DNA of 64,000 nt from Candidatus Rokuibacteriota bacterium (GTDB lineage Bacteria; Methylomirabilota; Methylomirabilia; Rokubacteriales; CSP1-6): positions 39,150 to 103,149 of the forward strand of contig JACPSW010000073.1 of NCBI GenBank assembly GCA_016193045.1, written 5' to 3'. The position numbers were made by a program, and so were the translations under genes. Shown one piece after another: positions 17,996 through 26,018 of this stretch (position 1 is its first letter; every line of letters starts with the position of its first letter). The notes beneath the pieces are model-generated. The model was not told the DNA's origin, did no database searches, and saw only the letters and a list, made by a program, of their open reading frames with translations.

Positions 17996-19186
17996 TCAGT
18001 CCTTCGGGAGCCCCAGGACGCGCTCCCCCAGGATGTTCTTCAAGATCTCGGACGTGCCGGCCCGGATCGTGCTGGCCCGCGCAAGGAGGCAGTTGTACGC
18101 CCACTGCCCCTCGTCCGGCGCCCAGGCGCCCTCGGTGATCTGGGTGGCGGGTCCCAGGATCTCCGCCGCCAGCTCGGCCAGCTCCTGGTCCACCTGGCTC
18201 CAGGCGAGCTTGGAGGTGGATCCCTCGGGCCCGGGCGCCTTGCCCTGGATGAGGCGGGTGAGGCTCCGGTAGCCGCCGAGCTGGAGGCACTTCTCCCCGA
18301 TGAGGACCGAGACGATCTTCTGGCGCACGAGCGCATCGTCGGCCGCCCTTCCCCCGTTTCGCGTCGTCTTCTTCGCCAGCGCGACCAGCCGCTCCGCCGC
18401 CATCCGGAGCGAGACGTTCCTGATGAAGGTCAGGAGGTCCCGCTCGTAGGCGAGCGTGGTCATCGCGACCTCCCACCCCCGGTTCACCTCTCCTATGACG
18501 TTGGCCGCGGGAACTCGCACGTTTTCGAGGAACACCTCGTTGAACTCAGATTCGCCCGTCATCTGGCGGAGCGGCTTGACGGCGATCCCCGGGCTCCGCA
18601 TGTCCAGCAGGAAGAAGCTGATCCCCTTGTGCCTGGGCGCGGCCGGGTCGGTCCGCGCGAGGAAAAACCCCCAGTCGGCCACGTGGGCGAGGCTCGTCCA
18701 GACCTTCTGGCCGGTCAGGATGAACTCATCGCCGTCGCGAACGGCCCGGGTCTGAAGGTTCGCCAGGTCGGAGCCCGCGTCGGGCTCGGAGAACCCCTGG
18801 CACCAGAGTTCCTCGGCGGTGAGGATCTTGGGAAGGAAGCGCTGGACCTGGGCCTCGGTGCCGTGGGCCATGAGGGTGGGGCCGAGCATGCTGAGGCCGC
18901 CGCGGTTGACGGGCGGCGGCGCCTCGGCCCGCGCCAACTCCTCGTAGAAGATGATCTGCTCCACGAGCGAGGCGCCGCGGCCGCCGTACCTGACCGGCCA
19001 GTTGAGCCCGACCCAGCCGCTCTCGTAGAGCGTGCGCTGCCAGGCGCGGAGGCGGTCCACGTGCTCGCGGTCGGCGCGGGAGAAGGCGAAGGACCCGAGC
19101 TGGAGGTCGCGCGGAAGGTGGGCCCGGAGCCACGCCCTCATCTCCTGGCGGAACGCTTGCTCCTTCGGGGTGAACTCGAAGTCCAT
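17996..19186 (-). CDS. Acyl-CoA dehydrogenase
   Basis: A protein of 396 residues. WPVRYGGRGAS lies at about 61-71, the flavin-contact GFSEPDAGSDLANLQT at about 124-139 and ILTGQKVWTSLAHVADW after it. The C-terminus STIRAGTSEILKNILGERVLGLPKD is typical of a bacterial subgroup in which the first Glu of the EGT motif is Ala, so the catalytic base must lie elsewhere, as in isovaleryl- or long-chain-type enzymes. It oxidises an acyl-CoA to the 2-enoyl form and passes electrons to ETF. A crotonase follows on the same strand, separated by the hairpin repeat. Confidence 0.92.
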   Translation of the reverse strand: MDFEFTPKEQAFRQEMRAWLRAHLPRDLQLGSFAFSRADREHVDRLRAWQRTLYESGWVGLNWPVRYGGRGASLVEQIIFYEELARAEAPPPVNRGGLSMLGPTLMAHGTEAQVQRFLPKILTAEELWCQGFSEPDAGSDLANLQTRAVRDGDEFILTGQKVWTSLAHVADWGFFLARTDPAAPRHKGISFFLLDMRSPGIAVKPLRQMTGESEFNEVFLENVRVPAANVIGEVNRGWEVAMTTLAYERDLLTFIRNVSLRMAAERLVALAKKTTRNGGRAADDALVRQKIVSVLIGEKCLQLGGYRSLTRLIQGKAPGPEGSTSKLAWSQVDQELAELAAEILGPATQITEGAWAPDEGQWAYNCLLARASTIRAGTSEILKNILGERVLGLPKD

Positions 19187-19190
19187 GGCG

Positions 19191-19622
19191 CTAGATCGCG
19201 CCGGAGGCCGGCCGGGTCACGACGCCGTTGATGCGCCAGCGCGACTCGTCCCAGACCATCTCGTACAGGGCCTCGATGAAGACGCCGTCGGCTCCGCGGA
19301 TCCTGAGCCGGACGTAGAGCCGGCCGTCCGGGGCCAGGCTGGCCTCAGTGACCCACGCGTCCGTCGAGCGCGCGATCTGGGGGTACCCGCCCTTCACCAT
19401 CCGCTCGAAGCCGGAGAGGTCGAAGAGGGACTGGATCTCCTCGGAGGCGAAGGAGTAGGCAGTTCGGTAGTCGCCCGCCCTGAACGCCGCCAGCTGGCGC
19501 ATGATCACCTCTCTCGCCTCCGCCTCGGGGCGCGGCTGGGCGGCGGCCGCCCCGGCGAGCCAGACGGCTGCCGCAAGGAGGAGAGCGAGACTCTTGCTAA
19601 GCCTGCATGAAGTCCTGCTCAT
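19191..19622 (-). CDS. Exported DUF4864-like protein
   Basis: A protein of 143 residues. The N-terminal signal SLALLLAAAVWLAGAAAAQ, with a likely cleavage after AAAAQ, indicates export. The mature part, VIMRQLAAFRAGDYRTAYSFASEEIQSLF followed by FERMVKGGYPQIARS, matches the DUF4864 pattern and has an NTF2-like alpha/beta build. The function is not known; such proteins are often small periplasmic ligand-binding modules. It ends 5 bases before the acyl-CoA dehydrogenase start on the same strand, so it may be co-transcribed by position only. Confidence 0.78.
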   Translation of the reverse strand: MSRTSCRLSKSLALLLAAAVWLAGAAAAQPRPEAEAREVIMRQLAAFRAGDYRTAYSFASEEIQSLFDLSGFERMVKGGYPQIARSTDAWVTEASLAPDGRLYVRLRIRGADGVFIEALYEMVWDESRWRINGVVTRPASGAI

Positions 19623-19729
19623 TTGTCAGCCTGACAGGCCTGGCAGGTCATAGGATGCCCCATATCTTACACCGTGAATAGGTCCGCCCCCCTCCCCCGT
19701 CTTAGTGGCAAGAAAGTGAGGTGAGCGGA

Positions 19730-20158
19730 ATGCGTCGGCTGATCGCTCTGCTTCTGGTCGCAGCGCTTCTGGTCGGATTCACGGCCCCGGCGGCCTATGC
19801 TGGGGGCAGGGGCCATAGAGGGGGCAGTACGGCCACCAACGTGGCCCTCGGGCTGGCCTCCTTCGCCGTCTTCAACCAGCTCGTGGGCCCCCTGCTTCAC
19901 CCCAGGCCGGTCTACGCCGGGCCCGTGTACGTGTCCCAGCCGGTCTACGTCGCGCCACCCCAGCCGGTGGTCTACACCCAGCCGTCTCAGGTGGTAGTGG
20001 TCCAGCCGCCTCCGCCGCCGGCCCCGTCCGTCGTGTACTACCCTCACGGCCGGTACGAGCTCCACTACAACGGGAGCCAGTACTACTGGGCCTGGATTCC
20101 CAACTCCCCGCCGCCTCCCCCGGCTGTGCCGCCGCCCCCGTTGACGCCGGGCTCCTAG
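19730..20158 (+). CDS. Exported Pro/Tyr-rich protein of unknown function
   Basis: A protein of 142 residues. The signal RRLIALLLVAALLVGFTAPAAYAGG precedes a mature chain rich in Pro, Tyr and Val: repeated PVYV units (PRPVYAGPVYVSQPVYVAPPQPVVY), a QPPPPPAP linker, then a compact YYPHGRYELHYNGSQYYWAWIP segment that may be a small folded module, and a second Pro-rich tail. This layout is common in small envelope proteins of GC-rich bacteria. The ATG at 19730 has GAGG upstream. An in-frame GTG at 19721 would add three residues. The stop precedes repeat copy B by 18 bases. Confidence 0.75.
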   Translation: MRRLIALLLVAALLVGFTAPAAYAGGRGHRGGSTATNVALGLASFAVFNQLVGPLLHPRPVYAGPVYVSQPVYVAPPQPVVYTQPSQVVVVQPPPPPAPSVVYYPHGRYELHYNGSQYYWAWIPNSPPPPPAVPPPPLTPGS

Positions 20159-20176
20159 GCGGCTAGTCACCGGAGG

Positions 20177-20247
20177 GTTCGAGCGCGGGCTTTGCCCGCG
20201 CAACCCTGGGGGGAGGCATCGGAAGGGGGGCGGAGCCCCCCTCCGAG
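20177..20247. repeat. Two-hairpin repeat, copy B
   Basis: It has the same first hairpin as copy A (GCGCGGGC-TTT-GCCCGCGC) and the same second hairpin (GGGGGGC-GGA-GCCCCCC). It lies immediately after the murQ stop codon (20248-20250) on the minus strand and also downstream of the plus-strand gene ending at 20158, so it sits between convergent genes and could end both transcripts. Confidence 0.9.
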
Positions 20248-21147
20248 TCAATCAAGACAGCGCCTGAGCGAGCCTCCCGCTTCCCGCAAGAGACGGGAGG
20301 CCGCTCGGGCGCTGAGCTTTCTGCGGGCCATGACGATGGCGACTTTCGCCTGCCCGCCGGCAACCCTCAGATGGCGCCGCGCTCGGGCGCGCGAGACCTT
20401 CCCGAGGATCTGAACCAGCCGCTCGGCCCGGGCCCGGAGCTTCCGCGATCGCGGCTGGAGATCCACCATCCAGTTGCCGTACACCTTCCCGAGCCTGACA
20501 AACGCTGCCGTCGTGAGGCTGTTCAGGATCAGCTTGGTGGCCGTGCCCGCCTTCAAGCGAGTGGAGCCCGTCAGGACCTCGGGCCCGACGCGCGGGACGA
20601 TCACGACGTCGGCCAGCCGGCCCAGCGGGCTGCGGCGGTCCATCGCGATCAGGACCGTGCGCCCTCGCCGGCGCCGGGCCTCGGCCAGCGCCGCCCTCAC
20701 GAACGGCGTGACGCCGCTCGCCGCGATCCCGACGACGACGTCCCCCGCCCTCACCCGCCGGGCGACGGCCCGCTTCCCCTCCCCCGCTCGATCCTCGGCC
20801 CCTTCGCGCGAGCTAAAGACGGAAGCCCGGCCACCCGCCACGATGGCTTGCACGAGTGACGGCGGCGTGTTGAACGTCGGCGGACACTCCGCCGCCTCCA
20901 GCACTCCCAGTCGCCCGCTCGTGCCGGCCCCCACGAAAAACAGCCGGCCGCCCGATTGAAGCGCGCCGGCCACCAGGGTAACCGCCAGGGCGATCTCCCG
21001 CCGGACACGACCCACGGCGACGGCGACCCGGCGGTCCTCTTGGTTCATCAGCGTCACGATCTCGATGGGGGCGAGGAAGCCGAGGCGACGGCTGCGGGGG
21101 TTGGGCTTTTCTGTGGGGAGGACGTCGTAGCGGGGGCGCTCGGCCAT
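20248..21147 (-). CDS. murQ: N-acetylmuramic acid 6-phosphate etherase
   Basis: A protein of 299 residues, the family norm. The SIS sugar-phosphate site FFVGAGTSGRLGVLEAAECPPTFN lies at about 70-93 and a second motif GIAASGVTPFVRAAL at about 139-153. LTGSTRLKAGTATKLILNSLTTAAFVRLGKVYGNWMVDL is the MurQ signature. It splits the lactyl ether of MurNAc-6-phosphate to give GlcNAc-6-phosphate and D-lactate in the cytosol during cell-wall recycling. The start at 21147 follows the family. Upstream frame to 21381 is repeat sequence. It is divergent from namZ/nagZ, which supply muramic acid. Confidence 0.95.
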   Translation of the reverse strand: MAERPRYDVLPTEKPNPRSRRLGFLAPIEIVTLMNQEDRRVAVAVGRVRREIALAVTLVAGALQSGGRLFFVGAGTSGRLGVLEAAECPPTFNTPPSLVQAIVAGGRASVFSSREGAEDRAGEGKRAVARRVRAGDVVVGIAASGVTPFVRAALAEARRRRGRTVLIAMDRRSPLGRLADVVIVPRVGPEVLTGSTRLKAGTATKLILNSLTTAAFVRLGKVYGNWMVDLQPRSRKLRARAERLVQILGKVSRARARRHLRVAGGQAKVAIVMARRKLSARAASRLLREAGGSLRRCLD

Positions 21148-21169
21148 GACGCTTCCGAAGATAGCACGT

Positions 21170-21264
21170 GTCTTCGGGGGGAGGCAGCCCCCGAAGCCCC
21201 GAGCGAAGCGAGCGGGGCGGCTTTGCCCCGGGGCGTCGGAAGGGGGGCGGAGCCCCCCTCCGAA
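21170..21264. repeat. Two-hairpin repeat, copy C (divergent)
   Basis: The second hairpin (GGGGGGC-GGA-GCCCCCC, 21241-21258 region, flanked by TCGGA and TCCGA) is as in the other copies. The first half is replaced by a different palindromic stretch, CCCCGAGCGAAGC, then CGGGGC and GCCCCG around CTTT. It lies in the divergent spacer between murQ and the namZ remnant, unlike the other copies, which follow genes. Confidence 0.75.
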
Positions 21265-21285
21265 GATGATAGATTGGGATACGCC

Positions 21286-22321
21286 ATGGCGCGCGTCCTG
21301 ACGGGCCTCGACCGGCTGCCGGCTACCCACCTCTCCCGCATCAGGGGCCGCCGCCTCGGCCTCCTCTGCCGCCGGCGCCACCGTCCGCGGGCGCCCGGTG
21401 CACAGCCTCTACGGGCGACGACGCGCGCCGACCGCTCGCATGCTCGGCGGGCTCGACACCCTCGTCTGCGACCTCCAGGACGTGGGCGCGCGCTACTACA
21501 CCTTCGTCTGGACCATGGCCCTCGCGATGGGCGCCTGCGCGCGGGCCGGCGTCAGGATGATCGTCCTCGACCGGCCGAATCCCCTGGGCGGCGCCCGCGT
21601 CGAGGGCAACGTCCTCGATCCGCGCTTCGCCTCGTTCGTGGGCCTCTATCCCCTACCGGTTCGCCACGGGATGACCATCGGGGAGCTGGCGCTGTACCTC
21701 AACTCGCGACACGGCCTCCGCTGCGACCTCGACGTGATCCCCATGAGCGGCTGGCGGCGCGCCATGCTCTGGGAGGACACCGGGCTGCCGTGGGTGCCGC
21801 CCTCCCCCAACATGCCGACGCCCGACACGGCCCGCGTCTATCCCGGCGCCTGCCTCATCGAGGCCACGAACCTGTCCGAGGGGCGCGGGACCACCCGGCC
21901 GTTCGAGTGGGTGGGCGCGCCGTTCATCGACGCGAAGGACCTGGCCGGGGCCCTGAACGCCGAGGGCCTGCCCGGGGTCCGCTTCCGTCCGTGCCGGTTC
22001 CGGCCGACGTTCCACAAGTGGAAGGGGCGCGCCTGCGGCGGCGTCCAGCTCCACGTGATCGACCGCAGCCGCTTCAAGCCGTACCTGACGGGGCTCGCGC
22101 TGATCGCGACGGCGCGCCGCCTCTACCCGCGCCGCTTCGCGTGGCGGCGACCCCCGTACGAGTTCGAGAAGCGCAAACTACCGATCGACATCCTCTGCGG
22201 CACCGACCGGATCCGCCGCCAGATCCATGCGAACCACTCGCCCGCCCAGTTCGAAGCGTCATGGCAGCCCGCCCTCCGTGCGTTCGTGCGATCCCGCCAG
22301 CCGTATCTCCTCTACCGATGA
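21286..22321 (+). pseudogene. namZ: Exo-beta-N-acetylmuramidase NamZ (DUF1343), internally deleted and frameshifted
   Basis: From GTG 21398 the frame gives an almost full DUF1343 body: VHSLYGRRRAPTARML, DTLVCDLQDVGARYYTF, VLDRPNPLGGARVEG, HGMTIGELALYLN, WVPPSPNMPTPDTARVYPG and EATNLSEGRGTTRPFEW. The N-terminus is found in another frame from ATG 21286 (MARVLTGLDRLP, RGRRLGLLC). Between them about 45-50 codons are missing around 21366-21385, including the FGPEHG segment that holds catalytic residues. The frame also changes there. Intact NamZ removes MurNAc from the non-reducing end of glycan chains. The stop overlaps the nagZ start by 4 bases. Confidence 0.78.
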
Positions 22322-23832
22322 CGCTCGAGGAGCTGGTCGGCCAGCGGCTCATGTTGGGGCTCCCCGGCCCCACCCTCAGGCCCCAGGACGTCCGCCTCTT
22401 CAACGAGACCAAAGCGGGTGGGCTGATCCTGTACCGCCGGAACTTCCAGTCCGCCGCTCAGCTGCTCGGCCTCCTGACCCAAGTCGAAGAGGCCCTCGGC
22501 CGCCGGCTGCTGATCGCGACGGATCACGAAGGCGGACGCGTCATCATGCTGGGAGAAGGCGTGACGGTCTTCCCCGACAACCTCGCCGTGGGAGCCAGCC
22601 GCGAGGTAATCTCGGCCGAGCGCCAGGGCCGGATCGAGGCGCTCGAGCTGCGCCGATTGGGCATCGACCTCAACTTCGCCCCGGTGCTCGACGTCCTGAC
22701 GGAGGCCCCGAGCCCCAACATCGGCATCCGCTCCTACGGCAAGGACCCGGCGCTCGTGGCGCGCTTGGGCGCCGCCCGCATCCGGGGCATGCAGTCCCGC
22801 GGCCTCTCGGCCTGCGCCAAGCACTTCCCCGGCAAGGGCCACTCCTCGCTGGACGCCCACCTCCGGCTCCCCACGATTCCCTCCACGTGGGCCGAGATGA
22901 AGCGCGCCCACCTGCCGCCGTTCCTCGCCGCCATCGAGGCCGGGGTGGACGCCGTCATGACCTCGCATCCACTCTACCCGGCCCTCGATCCGGCCCCGCT
23001 GACCCCCGCGACCTTCTCAAAGCGGATCGTGAGGGACTACTTGCGGGGCGAGCTGTCCTATGGCGGCGTGATCGTGAGCGATGATCTCGAGATGGGAGCC
23101 ATCGCCGAGCTCTGCCCGGTGGGAGAGGCCGCCGTCAAGGCCGCCGAGGCGGGGCACGACCTCCTGCTGGTCTGCCACACCGAGGCGGCTCAGCGCCAGG
23201 CCTGCGCCGCGCTGCGTGACGCCTATCGAGGAAACCGCCTCGCCGTGAACGAGCTGGAGGCGAGCGTCGAGAGGATCCAGGGGCTCAAGGCCAAGCGACC
23301 GCTGCGCTTCGAGGGAGGACCGCCGCGCTGCGAGGTGGGGGGACCGCCGCTCGCGAAGGCGATCGCCACCCAGGCGGTCACGCTGCTCCAGCCGGGATCC
23401 ACGGATCTCAGGAGGCGCTTCAACGGGACGGTCGGCGTGATCTTCCCGCGCTTCTCCTGGCTGGCCGACCGCATCACGATCGAGCCGCTGCTGCTCGACG
23501 AGGCGGCCTATCTCCAGGGGGCGCTCGGCCGCTTCGGGGTGAGGCCGGAGATCCTGATCGTGGGGATCGAGCCCACCGACGCCGACATCGAGCGGGCGGC
23601 GGCGCTCGCGACTCGCTCGGACGTGGCGCTCCTCTTCCTGGTCGACGCCCACCTCTACCCGTCCAACCGGCGGCTCCTGGACCGGCTCCAGGAGACGGGG
23701 CGGCCCCTCGCCGTGGCCCTCCTCAGAGATCCCTACGACGCGGCCTTTTTGAGACCCGGCGTGCTCGGCGTGACCGCGTTCGGCTTCCGGATCTGCCAGC
23801 TCGACGCCGTCATCGCCCGCCTCCTCGCCTGA
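22318..23832 (+). CDS. nagZ: Beta-N-acetylglucosaminidase, glycoside hydrolase family 3
   Basis: A protein of 504 residues starting at an ATG that overlaps the namZ stop (ATGA). ATDHEGGRV lies at about 61-69. The family-3 motif KHFPGKGHSSLDAHLRLP, including the His of the catalytic dyad, is at about 167-184. The nucleophile Asp is in GGVIVSDDLEMGAI at about 248-261. Residues from about 350 to the end form a second domain like the C-terminal domain of longer NagZ proteins from Gram-positive bacteria. No signal peptide is visible. With MurQ it points to muropeptide recycling, releasing GlcNAc. Confidence 0.93.
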   Translation: MTLEELVGQRLMLGLPGPTLRPQDVRLFNETKAGGLILYRRNFQSAAQLLGLLTQVEEALGRRLLIATDHEGGRVIMLGEGVTVFPDNLAVGASREVISAERQGRIEALELRRLGIDLNFAPVLDVLTEAPSPNIGIRSYGKDPALVARLGAARIRGMQSRGLSACAKHFPGKGHSSLDAHLRLPTIPSTWAEMKRAHLPPFLAAIEAGVDAVMTSHPLYPALDPAPLTPATFSKRIVRDYLRGELSYGGVIVSDDLEMGAIAELCPVGEAAVKAAEAGHDLLLVCHTEAAQRQACAALRDAYRGNRLAVNELEASVERIQGLKAKRPLRFEGGPPRCEVGGPPLAKAIATQAVTLLQPGSTDLRRRFNGTVGVIFPRFSWLADRITIEPLLLDEAAYLQGALGRFGVRPEILIVGIEPTDADIERAAALATRSDVALLFLVDAHLYPSNRRLLDRLQETGRPLAVALLRDPYDAAFLRPGVLGVTAFGFRICQLDAVIARLLA

Positions 23833-23866
23833 CGGAATGGTGCCTTGCCGGCAACCGCGCTTCGTT

Positions 23867-23901
23867 GTAGCATGGTTGCTACTAGCAAGGTTGCTACTAG
23901 C
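23867..23901. promoter_or_regulatory. Short direct and inverted repeats upstream of the AAA ATPase gene
   Basis: GGTTGCTACTAGC occurs twice (23874-23886 and 23889-23901; period 15). GTAGCA at 23867-23872 forms an inverted repeat with TGCTAC at 23877-23882, and another TGCTAC follows at about 23907. The stretch is less GC-rich than its surroundings and could be an operator for self-regulation. Confidence 0.4.
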
Positions 23902-23933
23902 GGAGATGCTACAAACGTAATACCCTGCGGCAT

Positions 23934-25079
23934 ATGGTAAAAATGGCCTCCAACCCATTCCGCATCGGTGTGCCGGTTACGGGGGAAGAACTCGCCGATC
24001 GGGAGACCGAACTCGGAACGATCCTCAAAGAGGTCCTGGGAGGAAGCCGCCTCTTTCTCATCTCCCCCCGTCGCTACGGAAAGACGTCCCTCCTCCTCGA
24101 GTCCCGAGCCCGACTCCAGGCACGAAAGATCCCCGTCGCCTACGTCGATCTGTACCAGGCCACCTCGCTCGCTCATTTCCTGGATCTCTTCGCCCGAGCG
24201 GTGCTGGAAGCGGCGGAGGGAACAGTAGAAAAAGCGTTTCGCATCGCGGGGGAGTTCCTCAGGGCACTCCGACCCACCATGACGGTCAACGCCGAGGGCC
24301 AGCCGGAATGGACCCTGGGTTTTTCCCAGCAGCAGCCGGACCTCCTGAAGCTCCGGGATCAGATCCTCGCGCTGCCTCAGCGGCTGGCGGAACGGAAGAA
24401 AGGCCGGCTGGCCGTCTTCATCGACGAGTTTCAAGAGGTACGGGCGCTCGACGGATTGGCCCTCGAAAAGGCCATGCGAGCGGCGTTCCAGCAACAGCCG
24501 CGTGTCAGTTATGTCTTCGCCGGTTCCAAGGAATCCCTCATGTGGGAAATGGTTCGATCACGGAGATCCCCCTTTTTTCGCAGTGGCCCGACACTCTCCC
24601 TGGGTCCGATTCCATCCCGGGAGTTCAAGATATACCTCTCCAACAAGTTCAGGGAATCAGGTATGCGCATTGTCCCAGCTCGCCTGGACGACATCCTGAC
24701 GGTGGGGGATGAAGTTCCCTTTAACGTCCAGTACCTCTGTCACGCCCTCTGGATCGTCAAGGGTGGGACGGGTGACGTGTCCTCGCAGGACATCTCCCAG
24801 GCCCTGGACTATATCCTGGCTTCGGAAGGCGAGTATTACACGACTCTCTGGGATCAACTTTCCCTGCATCAGCGTCGAACGGCGCGCGGACTTGCGAGGA
24901 GCGGTGGCGCTACTCCGTTCACGGCGGCTTTTCTACGCAAACATGACCTCGGACCTTCGGCCTCGGTGGCCCGCTCGCTCGGCCAACTGATCAAACGCGA
25001 CGTGTTGAAGAAATCGCGCGCCGGCTACCACTTCGCAGACCCGTTCTTCAAGGCCTGGCTTCTCGCCAAGATCCCTTGA
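23934..25079 (+). CDS. AAA-type ATPase of the archaeal-ATPase family
   Basis: A protein of 381 residues. Walker A is in FLISPRRYGKTSLLLESR at about 41-58, Walker B in GRLAVFIDEFQEVRAL at about 155-170, a sensor region SYVFAGSKESLMWEM follows, and the C-terminal winged-helix part is SASVARSLGQLIKRDVLKKSRAGYHFADPFFKAWL. This family (pfam01637 type) is found in mobile or defence-like settings. Its GC content looks lower than its neighbours, which hints at transfer. ATG codons at 23934 and 23943 are both possible, and neither has a good ribosome site. It stands alone, with the next gene convergent. Confidence 0.85.
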   Translation: MVKMASNPFRIGVPVTGEELADRETELGTILKEVLGGSRLFLISPRRYGKTSLLLESRARLQARKIPVAYVDLYQATSLAHFLDLFARAVLEAAEGTVEKAFRIAGEFLRALRPTMTVNAEGQPEWTLGFSQQQPDLLKLRDQILALPQRLAERKKGRLAVFIDEFQEVRALDGLALEKAMRAAFQQQPRVSYVFAGSKESLMWEMVRSRRSPFFRSGPTLSLGPIPSREFKIYLSNKFRESGMRIVPARLDDILTVGDEVPFNVQYLCHALWIVKGGTGDVSSQDISQALDYILASEGEYYTTLWDQLSLHQRRTARGLARSGGATPFTAAFLRKHDLGPSASVARSLGQLIKRDVLKKSRAGYHFADPFFKAWLLAKIP

Positions 25080-25104
25080 CGCCCCCGCTTGTGTCCTTCT
25101 ACCG

Positions 25105-25890
25105 TTAATCCAGGACCACGCCGCCGTCGACGACGAGCACCTGCCCCGTGACGTAGTTGGACATGGACGAGGCCAGGTAGACCACAGCCTGAGCGACGTC
25201 CTCGGGCTGGCCCATCCGGGCGATGGGCTGGGCGGCGACGTTGTAGTCGAATCCACGCGTCATCTCCGTCTCCACCGGCCCCGGCGCCACGACGTTGACC
25301 CGGATGCCGTAGCGGCCGGCGTCCTTGGCGAGCCAGCGCGTGAACGCGATGACGGCCCCCTTGGCGGCGGCATAGGCCGGGCCGCTGCGGCCTCCCAGCG
25401 TGGCGGCGGTATCCTCGGGGCGCGACACCACGCCGCCCGCCAGGCCCGAGGCGGAGGAGATGTTGACGATGGCGCCGCCCCGCGCCTTCAGGTGGGGGTA
25501 GGCCGCCTGGCTCACGAGCATCGTGCCCCGGACGATGACGTCCAGCTCGCGCTGGAGGGTGGCGTCATCGAGCGCCTCCAGGCTCAGCCGCTCCGCCACC
25601 CCGGCGTTGTTCACGACGACGTCCAGCCGGCCGAAGTGGGCCACCGTCCGCGCCACGGCGCCCTCGACCGCCGGGCGGGCGGCCACATCGGCGGCGAGGG
25701 CCAGGCCCCTCCGCCCCAGGGTCTCGACGGCCCGCTGCGTCTCTGCCGGAGGCTTGAGATCCAGCGCGGCGATGTCGGCACCCACGGCGGCGAGAGCCAG
25801 GGCGATGGCCCGGCCGATGCCGCGGCCGGCGCCCGTGACGAGGGCGACTTGGCCCGTCAGGTTGGCGGATCCACTGGCCGCCGGGATCAC
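25105..25890 (-). CDS. Short-chain dehydrogenase/reductase
   Basis: A protein of about 261 residues. The NAD(P) motif VTGAGRGIGRAIALAL lies at about 15-30, NNAG at about 94, the Ser in VNISSASGLAGG at about 145-155, and Tyr/Lys in PAYAAAKGAVIAFTRW, completing the Ser-Tyr-Lys triad. The C-terminus VTGQVLVVDGGVVLD is typical of 3-oxoacyl-reductase-like SDRs. A GTG at 25890 puts the Rossmann fold at the usual distance from the start; the ATG at 25947 would add 19 unusual residues. The substrate is unknown. It is divergent from the Liv transporter genes and convergent with the ATPase. Confidence 0.85.
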   Translation of the reverse strand: MIPAASGSANLTGQVALVTGAGRGIGRAIALALAAVGADIAALDLKPPAETQRAVETLGRRGLALAADVAARPAVEGAVARTVAHFGRLDVVVNNAGVAERLSLEALDDATLQRELDVIVRGTMLVSQAAYPHLKARGGAIVNISSASGLAGGVVSRPEDTAATLGGRSGPAYAAAKGAVIAFTRWLAKDAGRYGIRVNVVAPGPVETEMTRGFDYNVAAQPIARMGQPEDVAQAVVYLASSMSNYVTGQVLVVDGGVVLD

Positions 25891-26018
25891 GGGGGAGAGC
25901 TTACCCCAAAAGGTCGACCAGCCCCATTGCCCTTTTCCCGGACACATAGTAGGCTAGCGACTTGCGCGGCGCGCCCGCCGAGAAAAGCTAAACTCCAAGC
26001 CGACGAGGAGGAACAGGG

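Noticed and set aside
16746..18476. One long minus-strand frame joining several genes
   Set aside because: Only the last 121 residues (DUF385 protein) are real. The rest is an out-of-frame reading of the crotonase and acyl-CoA dehydrogenase genes.
20177..20205. GTTCGAG within the repeat as a tRNA T-arm
   Set aside because: No acceptor, D or anticodon arm is around it and the same motif recurs only as part of the hairpin repeat.
20956..23832. A single open frame of 958 codons on the plus strand
   Set aside because: Only its last part (nagZ from 22318) and a short N-terminal piece of namZ are protein-like. The first part lies antisense to murQ and over a repeat, and the middle is a shadow of the namZ frame.
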